Source: Trochalopteron elliotii
Lineage: Eukaryota > Chordata > Aves > Passeriformes > Leiothrichidae
DNA: 64,000 nt
NCBI GenBank assembly: GCA_024734555.1
Contig: JANPWX010000255.1
Location: forward strand, 193,467-257,466
Direction of reading: 5' to 3'
In this document: positions 1 to 12,819 of the stretch, piece after piece
Layout of the letters: every line of letters starts with the position of its first letter
Position numbering within the stretch: position 1 is the stretch's first letter
The notes under the pieces: model-generated
What the model was told of the DNA's origin: nothing
What the model saw: only the letters and a program-made list of their open reading frames with translations
Database searches by the model: none
Translations under genes and position numbers: made by a program

Positions 1-800
1 AGGTCACTCCAAACCCTCATCACCCCAGGACCCAGAGCCCCTGAGGGACTCAGAGCTTGCTCAGGTGAGCAGGACTATTGAAATTCTCGCTGAGCCAAAT
101 GTTTTTAGCTCCATGAGGGTTCAATACACTCTGAGGGTATCCAGCAGCCTCCCAGAAATGACTTCAAATAACTTACCAGACGGCATGGTCAAGTGTGTCT
201 TGAAAAAGTAAAAGGTTTTAATTAAAGAAGAAAATAATATAAAACAAAAGAACAAAAAACCATGCACAGTGCAGGGACAGGTCCCACACACCTGCTACAG
301 CACCCCAAAAATGTGCTGAGAAGCCTCGTGCTCTCCCTTAAGTATTGAACGATTTGGGTGGGTTTTTGACAAACAGCCCAATAGAAAATAGCTACATTTC
401 TGAGGAAATGTATAATAATTAATAGAAATAATATCAATCAATTAATTATTTAATAAATATAATAAATTATATATAATAATAGGATAATTAAAGTAATGAG
501 ATAAACGGAATTATTAATTAACACACATGATTAATATTAATAAACAATAATAATTATTATTATGATAATTATCATAATAATAATAATGTAGATTTCTGAG
601 GAAATGTAAAATAAAGAACTATCAGTGGTTTTGTCTTAGCACTGAGACAATTAGGGCCAGGAGGGCATAGAAGTTTATGCCGTTTTTCCCTTAAAAGTCA
701 AGCGGTGAAACTAAACCCCTTTTCCCTTATATGAAAAACATCTCCTTGGTTTTGGGGAGGATAGAATACAACACAGGACCGGCCCCGTTCTCCCCTGCAG
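1..800 (+). other. GRIK4: GRIK4 last intron (3' part)
   Basis: Non-coding sequence upstream of the last GRIK4 exon. It ends in a pyrimidine-rich tract and CAG at 798-800, a normal splice acceptor. Between about 418 and 600 it is almost pure A/T (TAATAAT-type low complexity). No coding exon is visible. Confidence 0.85.
418..600. repeat. AT-rich low-complexity tract
   Basis: Nearly uninterrupted A/T with repeated TAATAA and ATTATTATTATGATAATTAT patterns, including a short palindromic stretch near 550-590. It lies inside the GRIK4 intron. No function is suggested. Confidence 0.85.
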
Positions 801-1166
801 GTGTCGGTGTGCCAAGAGATGGTGACGGAGCTGCGCAACATCATCCTGTGCAAGGACAGTTTCCACCCCCGCCGGCGGCGGGCGGGAGTGGTACGGACTC
901 GCCCCGCTCTGCCCGAGGAGCGCCGAGCCCGCAGCACCACCACGCTCAGCAACGGCAAGCTGTGCAGCGGGGGCGAGCCAGACCCCCTGGCGCAAAGACT
1001 GGCACAAGAGGCGGCCCTGGTGGCCCGGGGCTGTACCCACATCCGAGTGTGCCCCGAGTGTCGCCGCTTCCAGGGGCTGCGGGCGCGGCCGGCCGCGGGG
1101 TCACCGGCGCGCAGCGAGGAGAGCCTGGAGTGGGACAAGGCCACCAACAGCAGCGAGCCCGAGTAA
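801..1166 (+). CDS. GRIK4: GRIK4 last coding exon (GluK4 kainate receptor C-terminus)
   Basis: Partial gene: only the terminal coding exon is in the window. It opens after TCTCCCCTGCAG, reads [12 protein letters not shown] from its first base and ends in TAA at 1164-1166, giving 121 codons plus stop. GluK4 (KA1) is a high-affinity kainate receptor subunit that works in heteromers with GluK1-3 at synapses. This exon encodes part of the cytoplasmic tail after the last membrane segment. Visible features are an arginine cluster (HPRRRR, near exon residues 22-27), a second basic patch (EERRAR), the cysteine-containing [10 protein letters not shown] stretch and the acidic, serine-rich end [15 protein letters not shown]. 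Recognition rests on the distinctive tail ([33 protein letters not shown]), which differs from GluK5. The rest of the gene lies to the left. Confidence 0.95.
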   Translation: MSVCQEMVTELRNIILCKDSFHPRRRRAGVVRTRPALPEERRARSTTTLSNGKLCSGGEPDPLAQRLAQEAALVARGCTHIRVCPECRRFQGLRARPAAGSPARSEESLEWDKATNSSEPE

Positions 1167-2470
1167 CGCCGGGGGTTTCACGTCAGGACGAGAGGGTCCT
1201 GTTCCATTTTACAGAACACGGACTTGTACAATGTCAACTCGTTTTTAAATCAATAGCAGTTAACCCGGCTTCTCCAGAGCGAGGTGGACACGGAGGCTGC
1301 GGTTTCGGTGTCCGCTGCAGCCTGGCGTGGCAGCAGCGAGGTCCTCGGGCTGGTGGGTGTCCAGAGATGGTCTCTGCGAAGGAGGGACGTGGTGGCTGGC
1401 TGGTGTAGCAGATATTGCCCACCCAGGGGCAGGAGAGGGGTTCTTGGAACTTCTCCCCCCTCTCCGAGGTCAGGAGAAAGGACACTGGCGCTGCCTCTCC
1501 ATCACTTACTGGGGGATGTTCCCCAAGGGCAGGGGGTGGGACTTTTTATTTGCCGTGGCTATGGGAAGGGAGGAGTCATTATTTTGGGTTTGGTTTTGGT
1601 TTTTTTTTTGTTTAATTTGGGTATGTCAAGACCCAGTCTCCAAGGCACCAGGTGCTGAACTCTTCTTTTCAGAGGGTGGCAGGGTGGGATGAAGGGGGAA
1701 GGGGAGGATGGGATGGGACACGCTCCCTGTGAGAAGCAGCATTTGCTGGAAGTCCATCTGAAGAGTTGTTAAAATTACATATATAGAGAAATATATCTAT
1801 ACATAGATATATATATACATATATATTAAAATGCCAAAAAAGCAGCCAACAAACACAGTGAACTCAAAGAGGCCTTGAAACGCCTGGAATTTCAGGGGTT
1901 CTGTGTCTTTTGTTTCATTCTGGGGTTATCTTTTGCTTTTTTTTTTCCTTTTCCTTTTTATTCTTGGGATGGGGTGGGGGGAGCCTTTTGAGTGGGGAGC
2001 ACTGGGGGAGGCTGCCCATCCCCACCAGCCCAGGGAGGAGGTGTTGGGACCCCCAAAGTGTCCCTGGCTGTGCTCTGCACACCCCTGAAGTGACTCTGAG
2101 CTCTGCCCCGGGCTCCAGAGCTCCCCAAATCCGTGACCCCACGGAGCACCCTCAATTTCCAGGGTGAATCCCAGGCACAAAACATTTGAGAAAATCATAT
2201 AGCCCGGGATCTCGTGTAAGGAAAATAGTGACTTCCCTAGAAAGTGCAGCAGCTCACCCTCTGCTTGGTACAGATGTGGGGTTTACACTGGCAAATTTAA
2301 TTTTCTGATTGAAAAAACAAATTCTATGCAATTTCTGGTCGTAAAAGGAAAGAGATGACAATGGAGAGGGGCAGGGGAGATAAAGCCTTGAGTGAAGGTA
2401 CATCCTGTTCTTGAATTGTTTTCTTTTCTTTTTGTCTTGAATGTACGGAAATAAAAGATGTCCTTGTATA
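1167..2470 (+). other. GRIK4: GRIK4 3' UTR with poly(A) signal
   Basis: Sequence from the GRIK4 stop to a canonical AATAAA at 2450-2455. The signal is followed within 25 bases by a T-rich tract (2480-2492), as expected downstream of a cleavage site. It contains a TA-rich patch (1773-1830) with a weaker ATTAAA at 1823-1828 that could be an earlier site. The 3' end is inferred, not proven. Confidence 0.6.
2450..2455 (+). terminator. GRIK4: Candidate GRIK4 poly(A) signal AATAAA
   Basis: Canonical hexamer about 1.28 kb after the stop codon, followed by T-rich sequence. It is the first canonical AATAAA on the + strand after GRIK4. Confidence 0.55.
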
Positions 2471-2825
2471 ATCATGCTCTTTTTTTTTTTTCCCTCTTTC
2501 CTCCCCTGTTCAGAGTCAGAAAAGTTGTGAGACAGTTTGAGGCCTGTCTGCTCAGGGAGAAACCCAGAAACTTGACAGGGAAGAGGTGCTTTGGCTGTTG
2601 CAGGTCTCTGCTGCCCGAGAGTGTCCACACCCCTGGTGATGCTGTTACCTGTAGCTGACTGGGAAACAGGAGTTAAAAAGCAAAGGTCAATTAAAAAAAA
2701 AAAAAACAAAAAAAAACAAATACCTGGTGATGAGGGAGGAGAGAAGTCAGAACTGGCAGCAGGGTGAGCAGAGATGCAGCTCCACCTTTCCCATAGCTGG
2801 TGTTTGGAGCCCAGGGTGAATCCAG

Positions 2826-2989
2826 GATGATTCCAGCAGATGTTTCTGAGGGGGATGCACAGAGAATGGGGTTTGATCCATGATGATGGGTACAGTAGGG
2901 TTGTTCTGATGATTCCAGCAGATGTTTCTGAGGAGGATGCACAGGGAATGGGGTTTGGTCTGTGGTGATGGGTACAGCAGGGTCATTCT
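2826..2989. repeat. 82-bp tandem duplication
   Basis: Two adjacent copies, both starting GATGATTCCAGCAGATG (2826 and 2908) and both containing GGATGCACAG and GATGGGTACAG. They differ at several bases, so the duplication is not very recent. Confidence 0.85.
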
Positions 2990-3713
2990 GCTGTTCCCAG
3001 CAGGGTGTGAAGGGAAGCTCTGCCTCCCAGTGACTGTAAAACAGGCAGCAAGGAGAGAGGATTTAGAGCTTGTTTTTTAGGATGTCATGTGAGATGTTCA
3101 CAGAGATCCTTCCTGGCTTTCACATCTGTAAATCCACAGGATGTTCCCCTCTCCCTGACACAAACTGAGCAGTGAGATAAGGCAAGGCTCCCCCAGTGCC
3201 GCGGGGTTGGAGAGGCAGATCCTGAGCTGAGGTAAGTCAGTAAAACTCCATCCAACTCTGCAAGGAGCCAGGCTGGGCTTTCAGAGTCCTGACAGCAGCA
3301 CTAGAGACATCAGAGAGTGCCTGTGTTGTGCTTAAAGGCCAACATGTTTCTACGAGCTGCAGAATATATTCATCAAAGGGAAGCTGCTTTTTAAAATTTA
3401 TTTACAGATTAGCAGAAGAAAAGACTCCATGAATCATTTATCAGACCTGATGTTTTTTTCACTGCTTCCCCGCATTGAATAAAGAGAAATCTTGACAGAG
3501 CCAGACATTATTCTGCATCTCCAAAGATCTCACAGTCATCTGCTCAGACAGAGGATGTCAAGGAAAAAAAAATGATGAGAAACCACCAGGTTTCTGAGTA
3601 TCTTTGCTTTTTATCTCTCCTGTTAGCTTGCCCCACCCACATGGTATTTTATATCTGGGTCTGTATTTTAAGGAGATTTGTTTCATGTCCCTCTTGCCCT
3701 CCTCTCTTTTTAA

Positions 3714-3735
3714 TTTTTTTTTTTTTTTTTTTTTT
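3714..3735. repeat. Poly-T tract
   Basis: A run of 22 T residues. Another T run lies at 3981-3994. Confidence 0.9.
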
Positions 3736-6454
3736 CTTAATATTTAGAGGTTTTGCACTCAGAGCAGAAATGGACCTCAGACGAGGAGGATAAAAGCTGC
3801 TGTCATTGAGATGCCTTTTCTAATGTGACTCTGTCCTGTGTTTTCTGCTCCCTGGTAAATCCTTCCAGGTCCCACCCTGGAGGGAGCAGGCAGCATTATG
3901 CCTGTGCTGGGTTTGTGCTCACACACATTTGCATGCCCAGATGGGTTTGCATCTCACATATTCCCTCTCTGCCCAGTTTCTTTTTTTTTTTTTTCCCTTT
4001 CCTCTCATCTTTGAAACCATTGTGGGGGCTCTTTTGCTCAGCCAGCCCCAATGCTAATGCAGTTCAAGATGTGGAGTCGTTTGCCTTGCAAAAGGCACTT
4101 TCCCAGTATTGCTGTCTCCTGATAAACCCCGGGTAATTCTAGTAAGATATCTCTGCAAATTCCACCGGGAGCCAAAGATTAGATCAATTAAAATGTAATA
4201 CTTTGCTTTATCCTCTCTCACCAGTGTGTTGGAGCCTCCTGCTGCCCTCTGTTTTGGGCTCATGTCTCTCTCTGCCCTGACAGCCAATTCTCCAGCCCTG
4301 GCTCAGTAGACAGCAGCCTGGCAGCTTCCTAACTAAAAGGCCTGGAATCTCTGCTCGTGGGCTAAACCCCGTGTTTGTGTTGTTTTTTCCAGGCAGTTCC
4401 ATTTTCACCTAATGATAAAAAGCTGTTTTCTCCCCGGAGGTTGCATGGGTGAAGGTATTAACAAGGCCTGGGCTAACCTGGGGGCATTTCCTGAGCTGAG
4501 CTGTGTGCATGAAATAGAAAAGGGTTGTTCTGTGAGCAACAAAACCTTGGGAAGAGAGATGCTGAGCTATAAATTATAGAACAGACACTAAGCCCTCAGT
4601 GGTCCTGAGGCAGGAATCCTTTTAACCATTTCCACAGCCACAGAAATCTTCCCTTCTGCCCTTCCTGAACCCCAAGTGTCTCACCAGGTAAGTGACCCAA
4701 AAGGTGGAGGAAGATCCACAGGGAACAGCTTTTTTTGCAGAGATCTGGAGTTACAGGAGGGGTGTGAATCCCTCTGAACCAGCAGGGAACTGGGAACTGC
4801 AGCTGTGGGCACAGGGAAACTGGGATAGACACAGGAATGTGGGTAACTGGTTTGGATGGTTCCTGGGTGATGGCTCTAGATGGTAAAAAAAGAAGGTAAA
4901 AAAAAGAGACCTGCGGGTGAGAACTGTTCACTGGAGGCTGGCTGGCTCCTAAGGAGGTTTCTGAGTTTCTGAAAGAGCAAATAAGCAAAGATGGACTGGT
5001 TTGGGGTGAAGCTGTCACAACTTGGCTGTGACAAGCCCGGTATGAGTGATCAAAGCCCCTCCAACACTTTGCATTAGTTTCATTTAGCTGTGTGGCCCTT
5101 TGTGCTGGTGATGTCATTTCAGTTTCATTTAGCTCTGCAGTTAATTGCCTGCAGGATGGGTGTTTCACTCTTCTGCTTCACTTGTTCACCCAGTGAAGGT
5201 GATGGAATTTCTTGCAGTGACTTTGACTAGAGGGGGAAAGCAGCAGTGGCCATGAGGAGGAGAGTGAGGCAGCACTCCAGGGCAAGGGAAACAGCTCCAG
5301 TGTGGGCAGAATCAGGCAGAAAGGACTGCAAACTGCCACCAGAAATGGTCAAAAATACGTCTGGGCTCACGTGTGACACTTGCAAGTCTGCTGAGGATCT
5401 GAAAGTGAGGGAACATCCCATTTGCCTGGAGTGAGGCACACTCAGGGAAGAGCTCAGCCAGCCCAAACGCCTGCAGAACAGAGCATAAAGCACCCACAGT
5501 TCCAGAAACACCATTAGGGTCTGATGGCCACTAACTGATTGAAAAGACAGAGCTGAACTCTTCTGGGCACAAAGTGGCTCTCATGAATTCAGCATAAATA
5601 GTCTCCCCTGGAACCCGACACCACACTGGGAAAATCAGCCCCGTACCAGTACAATGGGCAGGTTTATGCATCCCTCAGGGAGGGTTTTTTCCCCTCAAAG
5701 AGGGGGGAATCTGCTGTGTCCCAGGTGAGTTATGAGTCTGGTGGGTGACAGGGGTGCAGCATTTCATCCCAGGTAGGATTCCAGCTGGGGAGTGAGGATC
5801 TGCAGCTGCCCTGGCTGGGGTGGGGGACGTGTGGCACTGCCATCACCAGCACAAAGGGCCACAGAGCAGCAGCTCCCCGAGAGCCCTGCCGGGGCCAGAG
5901 CAGCATGAAAATGAAGGGAGCTTAATTAACAAAGGCTTTCTCCTCTGCTGTGTTGAGGTTTGCAGTTATCAGCATCGCTGGCAGTTCTCAAAGACTGAAA
6001 TGACAGTAGTTGGCTGTAAAAGAGATAACTGTCAGATTAGCTGGGACATATCTCCGCCGAGGTTTTCTATATCATACCTATCTTGAAGCATCTCCATGTA
6101 TCAAAGGGACTAGTTGGCCATTTGCCTCTCCAAAGTACCCTTTCCACTGTGATAAATAAGGCTCTGTTACAGGGGAAAGGCCTAACATTTCTTGTGCCTT
6201 CACTCGAGCTGGTTTGGAGCAGTTTTTTGGGCTTTGATCAATGTGTGGAGATGAATCCTGGCTGTTGTTTTTGGTGTTTGATGTATTGAGTTTAGGGTAC
6301 AAGGGACAGAAAATGCCTGTTGGGGTGTAAAGGCAGGGAAAATGGACGTTCCTGGCAGGTTCTTCACGGGGTAAGTGGGATTTGCACTGGCATTGGTGAG
6401 GAAAAGGCAGATTTGATACATGTTTTTTCAAACCTCTTCAATCTTTGCCTGTAT

Positions 6455-6560
6455 CACTGAATCCCAGCTGGTTTTGGTTGGAAGAGACCTTAAAGGACCT
6501 TGTTCCATCCCCTTTCCATGGGCAGGGACACTCTGCCTTCCAAGCACCTGTCCCTTTGCT
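6455..6560 (-). mobile_element. CR1 LINE fragment, 3' end, minus orientation
   Basis: Reads ATCACTGAATCCCAGCTGG...TTGGTTGGAAGAGACCTTAAAG...CCATGGGCAGGGACACTC, the reverse complement of the CR1 3' tail (CTTTAAGGTCCCTTCCAACC). Diverged and 5'-truncated. Confidence 0.75.
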
Positions 6561-8639
6561 GTTCATCCCCAAATACTTGTCCTCATGTTGCTCAGTCCCA
6601 GAAAAAAGGGGCTTTTTCCTGAACTCCCAGGGAATGTTCCTGAATGGAGTCCTCTGGCTTTCCAGTTCTTGCTGAGCTGAGATTTAAAGCAATTTCCTTT
6701 CAAAGCCAGAAATGAACACAAATGAGGGGAAAGAAGCAGGGCAGGAAAAGAAGAAAGACCTTTTTAATTCCCAGACGGGCACTGAGATGTCTGAGCTGCA
6801 AGCCTCAAACTGATTGTTCTTCCAGAGTCTACAGCAAATGCTCCTGAGTGTTCCTGAGCACAGGAGGATGCTCTGATTGCTGCTGGCTGAGCTAAACTGG
6901 AACAGGGAGGTGAACACACAGCCTCTGGTTTTATTGAACAACTGCTCAGCCATCCTGAGCCCTCAGCTGAAATGAAGGCTGTGACGTGGTAGGGAGCCAG
7001 ACATGAGCAGAAAGCCGCCAAATGTCCGTGCTCTGAGGTCCTGGGAGCCAGACTGTTCTCCTGTGTGAGGAAAGTTTGTCTGCTGGCCATTTCTAATGGC
7101 CCTGGCACACTGTGACTGGGTGAAATGGATGATATTTCTGTTTGGAGCTAGGCCTTGAGTGGGAAACTGGAGTTTTGTTGGGGAATATCTTTGAGGAGGA
7201 AGTCTGCTGTTCTAAAATATGTAATTTTTTTACTCACACCAACCTATTTCATTCTAATTCCTCTGTGTGAACATTGTATTCCAAGGGGACATCACTGTTT
7301 TGGAGTGAAACCCCACTGCTTTTAGGTTTGTTTTGGATGAGATTATGTCCACAGGGAGCTGTCAGAAAACAGCAGCAAGGAGGGCAATGCTGGGTGGCAA
7401 AAATGCCACCGAGCCACAGCAAGGACAAGAGAAGCTGCTGTCACAGCACCCCGTGCTCTGTGCTTTGCTCAGGGCTATTTCTGGGTGATTTTCTGCTGTG
7501 CCCCAACAGTGAGGACAGAAGCAGAACTATCTCTCCACCAGTTTGCTGATCCATGACAGACTGGGCTGAGTCTGCATCCCTTTCCTGCTTGGACTTTCTT
7601 GCCAGTGAGATAAGGATGAAGCCTTGCCAGGCAGAGGAAGGATGGGGCAGGGCTGAAGGCCACAAAATTCACTCTTGGTGCACCAGCAGTGCTTGTTGGG
7701 GCTTTGGAAATGTCACTTTTGCCACCAATCTGTAAAATGGAGGTGACCTGAGTATTTCCCAATCTCACCCTGTTTGCTAAATACCCTGTCAGAGAATAGA
7801 AGTGGAGGGAAATCTTTGGATTAATGTGTAGGACTGGCAAGGTTTAATCTGTTCCTGTTTGCAGAGGGCTCTAAGAGCGGGTGGATACTTGCCAAGTGTT
7901 TGCCAGCATTAATGGTTAATTATTATGAATTCTGGCAGCCCACAGACGCAGCCAGCATCGTTCTCCAAGTGGGACCCAGACCTGTAATGGAGTTGTTACA
8001 CACAGAAGATGGGAAGAGACAGCTTCTAGCTCTGTTCTGGTCTGTTCTCCCAGCCAAAGCCCCATTCCAAAATCAGACAGCAGTGGCACCTCTCTGTCTC
8101 ATCAGAGCTCCAAATCCAGGACATTTGGCAGAGGGAGGCTCAGCCTTTTCCACGTCTGGGCTCATTTGTGTCTGCTGGTGCCCTTTTTGTCTGAGTGAAC
8201 AGGATGGAAATTGTGGTCTGAGATGAGATGTGCCTGGAACAGGTGGGTGCCAGGCCAGGGACAGATCCAGAGCTGGCTGGAGAAGGGCTTTGAGCATGAT
8301 CCATGCCCAGGCTGGGTCAGCGAGTGTCTGGCTGTGCTGTGACACTTCCAGGTGTGAGGACACCATGCTGAGGGATCACAGGAGAGGACAGAGCTGAGTT
8401 TGGGGCTCTCCCAAGCACAGCAGGGCAGCTGCACCCTGCACTGAGCACCCAGAAAGGGTCCCCATGGTGATGGAGAGGGTGACAGCAGCCAGCTGAGCGA
8501 GTGTGGCCCCGAGTGGGGAGATTTGATTTGCCAGACTTCATTCGCAGCAGGTACCTGAGAAAGCTGCCTTTATCTAATAGTAGCCATCCAGAAAATGAAA
8601 TCAGCTGCATAAAAGGCTCAAGGCCCGTCTGGTCCTCTG

Positions 8640-8960
8640 AGCATGCCTAGCAATTGCCAAATGATGAAAATGCAATCCATCTTGAGGCTGATTTATTTCT
8701 GATTTCTCCGTTTGAAGGCGCAGCCTCAATTTCCGACACCGAGAGCTGCATTGTCCCCATCTTTGGGTTCTGATAATATTTGAGAATTATGGCCACGGAG
8801 AAATGTTTGCTCTAAAAGGTAACTTCAAGGTGCATTAGTCTCGGATAATTGACGGAGACTGAGGAAGTGATTTGGGGAGCGTTTGTGCGGAACCAAAGAT
8901 CCCAGTGAACAGTTACCTTAAATTAATGGTGGAGCGAGGAGCAGCTTGGACTTGATCAGC
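8640..8960. promoter_or_regulatory. Candidate conserved non-coding element
   Basis: About 320 bases of mixed-composition, repeat-free DNA dense in homeobox/bHLH-like words (GATAATATTTGAGAATTATG, TCGGATAATTGACGG), unlike the surrounding repeat-rich DNA. This is a judgement of texture only; no alignment was made. Confidence 0.25.
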
Positions 8961-11934
8961 TGGCACTGGTGCTAAATGAAGTCAGGCTCTGAAGTTATTA
9001 GCAAAATATCTATGAAACAGCTCTGCTGTGGATTTATGAGCTTGCTTGAGTATTTAGGGGCCAAATCTGCAGTGTGCTCAGCGTTCCCTGGCTTGGGTGG
9101 GAGCTGGGAATGCTCAGCATCCATCAGGATTGGGCTCTGATGGAGCTCAGGTCAGGCTAGCAGGGCTCACACCTTTAACTCCCTTCTTAATCCTCAGATG
9201 GAATGAAAGGTCTTCTCTCCACACTTAGTAAATCTCCAATTTTATTTCTCATTATTAAATCATGGAATTGGCCATAAATGTTTAAATTAAGTGAAAGGAA
9301 GAGAGATTTGTGAGAAAATTGAAGCCTCTTTGAGGAATTGAAGAATAATCTCCAAGGATGAAGGAAGTTGCATTTGCCAGACCCAAAAGTGAAAGGATCA
9401 AAAAGCTACAGAAAAGAAATGGAAAATTGCATGATTTAAATCCTCTCCCCCGCCCTCCCCCTAAAACCTCTGCTGTTTTTAATATAGGGAGAAGTATTCT
9501 GATAAGCAGCACAGTCTAAAAGATGCTCCTTCCTCTGCTGCTGCCATTATCTCTGTGTGTGACCCAGGGAAGTTGGGTGACCTCGGTGTCCCCGTGTCCC
9601 TGAGTGTGACAGTGACACTCCAGCTCCATGTGCAGCGAGACCTTTTGAACATTATTAGTGTGAGTTGGGAATTAATTGGGTTTAGATGCCTCACTCTGGA
9701 AAAAAGCCTGCTTTTTTTCTTTTTTTTTTCATTAGCACAGTGAGTAATTAGCTGTTTGATTTTTCACAGACTGGGTTTGATTCTCCATCTCAGGTAATTT
9801 TTCAGGAATACAAGGGAGGGTGGTTTTTTTCACCCTTCAGACCAAATGGCAGTGAAATTAGAGTAGTTTGTGGCTTTTATTCTGGATGTGATTCCCTTCT
9901 CGCCTCAGTTTGTGCAGCTCAGACCCTGGTGAGTGCCCCCAGTGACAGTCGTGGGTGACATTAATTTGTGGTGCATTAGAAACACGAGCAATGAGGGCAG
10001 GCTTGGGACAGGGTTATTTTCAGATATTGAGGATGTTTTGCTTGCTGAGTTTAGTCAGGTTCCAGCTCTAAAAATATGAAAATAACTCGGATTTAGTGAC
10101 TGTGTCCCCTCACAGGGACATGTCAGTGGGGTGAGGATGGGTGTGAGGTTTTCACTGTTGGTATCCCCTGCACGGCCAGGCAGAGGGAAGGATGTGCTGG
10201 GAACTGGGAAGGATCCCAGTTCTCCCAGTTCCCATGGCCTGTTTAACCCTGGGGAAGCGGCTGTGGGAAAGGGGAGCCTGCCAGGGAGGGGCCAGGGCTG
10301 CTGAAAGCACCGGCAAGAGGATACTTGTGTGCCAGGGAGGAGGAGATGGACACCCATCAAACTCGAACAATGACACAGCCAAACGCGATAAGAGCTCAGG
10401 ATCTGGGTTAGCTTGGGCTGAATTCAAACTGGTCCCCGGAGGGGGAAAGATTATATTGTGTTAACAATTCCCTGGCCCGTCCAGGCTCCGTGGAAATGGG
10501 CTCTGAAGTCAGCCAGGGCTACAGCGGCCACTTTCTCACACTTGCAGCACTGACCCAGCCAGACATCTGCTCTATCCAACCCATCTGTAATTATAGAAAG
10601 CAGCCCCTGAAATGCGTTCCGACTCAAACTGTGGTGCCAGTTACCAGCTGAAGCATGTTCCCTCTGCCTTCCAGCCACTAAATAGAGCAGGTGAGCTGTT
10701 GCAAAAAGAAACCGTGAGGATTGTTAGGGAAAAAGAGGGTGGCCTCTGGATGCAATGGAATTCTTTATCTTTGCTGAAACAGATCCGAGGAGCGGAGGGG
10801 GGAAGGAAAACCGAGTGCAGACAAAGCTCTCTCTCCGGAATGCATTGAAAGGACCAAATGAGCCGTTCAGAGCACGGGGAAAAAAGGTTTTTTTAGGGAG
10901 TGTTAGCAAGGAAATGTTCGGCTGTGCTGGCCTGCCCAGGAACCAAATAAAGGCAGTGTTGTGTCAACAGGGTAAAAAGGAAGAACACCCAAGTGGTTTT
11001 CTCTCTGTTAAAGGGCAGACAGGCCCATGAAATGGAGAGGAGGAGGAGGGTGGGGGTGGCAGGGTGGCACACAGCAGAACTGCTGATGGAGATGGTCTGT
11101 GAGATGTGGATTGTGACACCTGGAAAGCCCTGAGCCCTTTCACAGGGGTAAATTTGCCACAGGATGGGCAGCAGGGATGTGAGTCTGTCCTAACCCTGGC
11201 ATCAGGCAAGGTTTTCTCCACACGGTCTTGAAGGAAATGCCCCGTGCTTTGTTTAAAAAGCTGTTGTGAAGCCAGCCCGAGGAGAAGCAGGAATGGCAGA
11301 CACTGCAGCTGTGTTTTAGCTGTGGTAATAGGTTTGGGCACCTCTGATTAGCTCATTAGATTCTATGACTAAGCCTATTACAGCTTTTAAGTTTGGAGCT
11401 GGGGTTAATGTGATGTGCTGATGGCTCCAGCTCTGGCAATGGTCTCACTTTGCTCCTTGGGAGGGAGATTTTCTGCTGAGAAATCCTCGGTGCACTGGTT
11501 TAGCTCTGGGGATCCCAGGATTGCCTCCTTGGCCTGGCATGAGTCGTGTGGGTGCAAACTTGCCGTGTCTGTGCAAAGTGAGGCAGGAATTCCCGGCAGA
11601 GCAGGAGTTAACTCAGCCCCCGGGCTGGGGCTGAGCTCCTTCTGTTGTCCTGTGCCTGGGTGGCACCCACAATGCTGCCTTTGTGCCCTGCAGCCTCGGA
11701 GGAGCGTGCTCAGCTCGGGGTAACAGGATAAAGCTGTCCCGATGATGTTACAGCCCGGGGAGATGCACTGCAGCCACTCAGCCATGACTAATGCAGCTCT
11801 CCTCCAGCTCCCCTGGCTTTGCCAGGCAGGACAGGCTGTGTTTCAGGCAGTTTCTGATTCCTGCCATGCAAGGATGGAGGTGGGGAACCAAGCTGGGTGG
11901 ATTTGTCCTCACTCTCAGCGTGATTTTTCATCCA

Positions 11935-12050
11935 GGTCAGGCTTGGAGCAGCCTGGGCTAGCAGAAGGCATCCCTGCCCATCCAGAGGGGTGGAATGGGA
12001 TGAGCTTTAAGGTCCTTTCCAACCCAAATGAAGCTGGGATTCTATAATTC
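11935..12050 (+). mobile_element. CR1 LINE 3' end
   Basis: Plus-orientation CR1 tail: GGCTTGGAGCAGCCTGGGCTAG, CATCCCTGCCCATC and TTTAAGGTCCTTTCCAACCC, ending in the ATTCTATAATTCTG terminal repeat. 5'-truncated. Confidence 0.85.
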
Positions 12051-12334
12051 TGTCCCTGACCAGCCACTGCAGAAAAGGAGGTGCCAGCACAGAGTAAACA
12101 CGAGAGAAATGGGTGAACTGGTAAAGAGCAGGTGGGCACTGCCAGCAAAGGGCTGGAGCTGCTGCATGAGCCAATGCAGCCAGTGCTGCTGCCATTTCAC
12201 ATCCTGAACATGCAATGGTTGTAGGTTTGCAGGGTGTTTTTAGGTACTTTTATGTATCTGGCTCCAGCAGGACCCTGGGGTGCCCAGAGCTGGGCCCTGG
12301 CACTGCAGGGAGCTTGGCACCATCTCTGTGTGGC

Positions 12335-12725
12335 ACCACAGAATGACAGACTGGGCAGGGCCAAGAGACCTCAGTGGGTCACCTGGTCCTCCCTGCTCCA
12401 GCAGGGTCATCCCAAGGCACAGGGTTGTGTCCAGGTGGTTCTGGAATCTCTCCAGTGAGGGCAACTCCACACGTTCTCTGGGCAGCCTATTCAGGGCTTG
12501 GTCACTGAGGAATAAAAGCTCTTCCTCTTGCCCAGGTGGAACTTCTGGGATCAGTCCCTGCCCACTCCCCTTGTGCCACTGCTGGGCCCCCGCAGCCGAG
12601 CCTGTGCCCTGCTCGGAGCCCTCCCTGCAGGCACTGACAGACAGGGGTGAGGTCCCTGAACAGCCCCCGGACAGCCCCAGCTCGCTCTCCAGGGAGATGC
12701 TCGCGTCCCTCCGTCTTTGTCACCC
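12335..12725 (-). mobile_element. CR1 LINE 3' region, minus orientation
   Basis: About 390 bases antisense to CR1. It starts CACAGAATGACAGACTGGG and continues through TGCTCCAGCAGGGTCATCCC, GGTTGTGTCCAGGTGGTTCT and CTCTGGGCAGCCTATTCAGG to GGTGGAACTTCTGGG. It ends just upstream of the TBCEL CpG island. Confidence 0.85.
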
Positions 12726-12746
12726 TCCGCTGGCCCCGCTCCAGGA

Positions 12747-12747
<1 letters not shown>

Positions 12748-12809
<62 letters not shown>

Positions 12810-12811
12810 TG
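12748..12811. repeat. (CCTGTC)n hexanucleotide repeat
   Basis: About ten near-perfect units of CCTGTC just upstream of the TBCEL promoter. Its complement (GACAGG) is the core word of the minisatellite downstream of the promoter, so the two form an inverted pair about 420 bases apart. Confidence 0.95.
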
Positions 12812-12819
12812 TGCCGCGG

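Larger units (their letters stand above)
2471..12330. other. GRIK4-TBCEL intergenic region
   Basis: About 9.9 kb with no convincing gene. Reading frames here are short, lack family resemblance and overlap poly-T tracts or repeats. Contents: poly-A at 2692-2719, an 82-bp tandem duplication (2826-2989), poly-T runs (3714-3735, 3981-3994), CR1 fragments (about 6455-6560 and 11935-12050) and a stretch that looks like conserved non-coding DNA (8640-8960). Confidence 0.8.

Noticed and set aside
731..1408. 225-codon plus frame overlapping the GRIK4 exon
   Set aside because: Out of frame with the recognised GluK4 tail; Gly/Arg/Pro-rich product of GC-rich DNA.
2454..12330. Small frames such as 4596-5168 (minus) and 7475-7840 (minus) as possible genes
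   Set aside because: No start context, splice structure, domain or composition to support them. Several overlap repeats.
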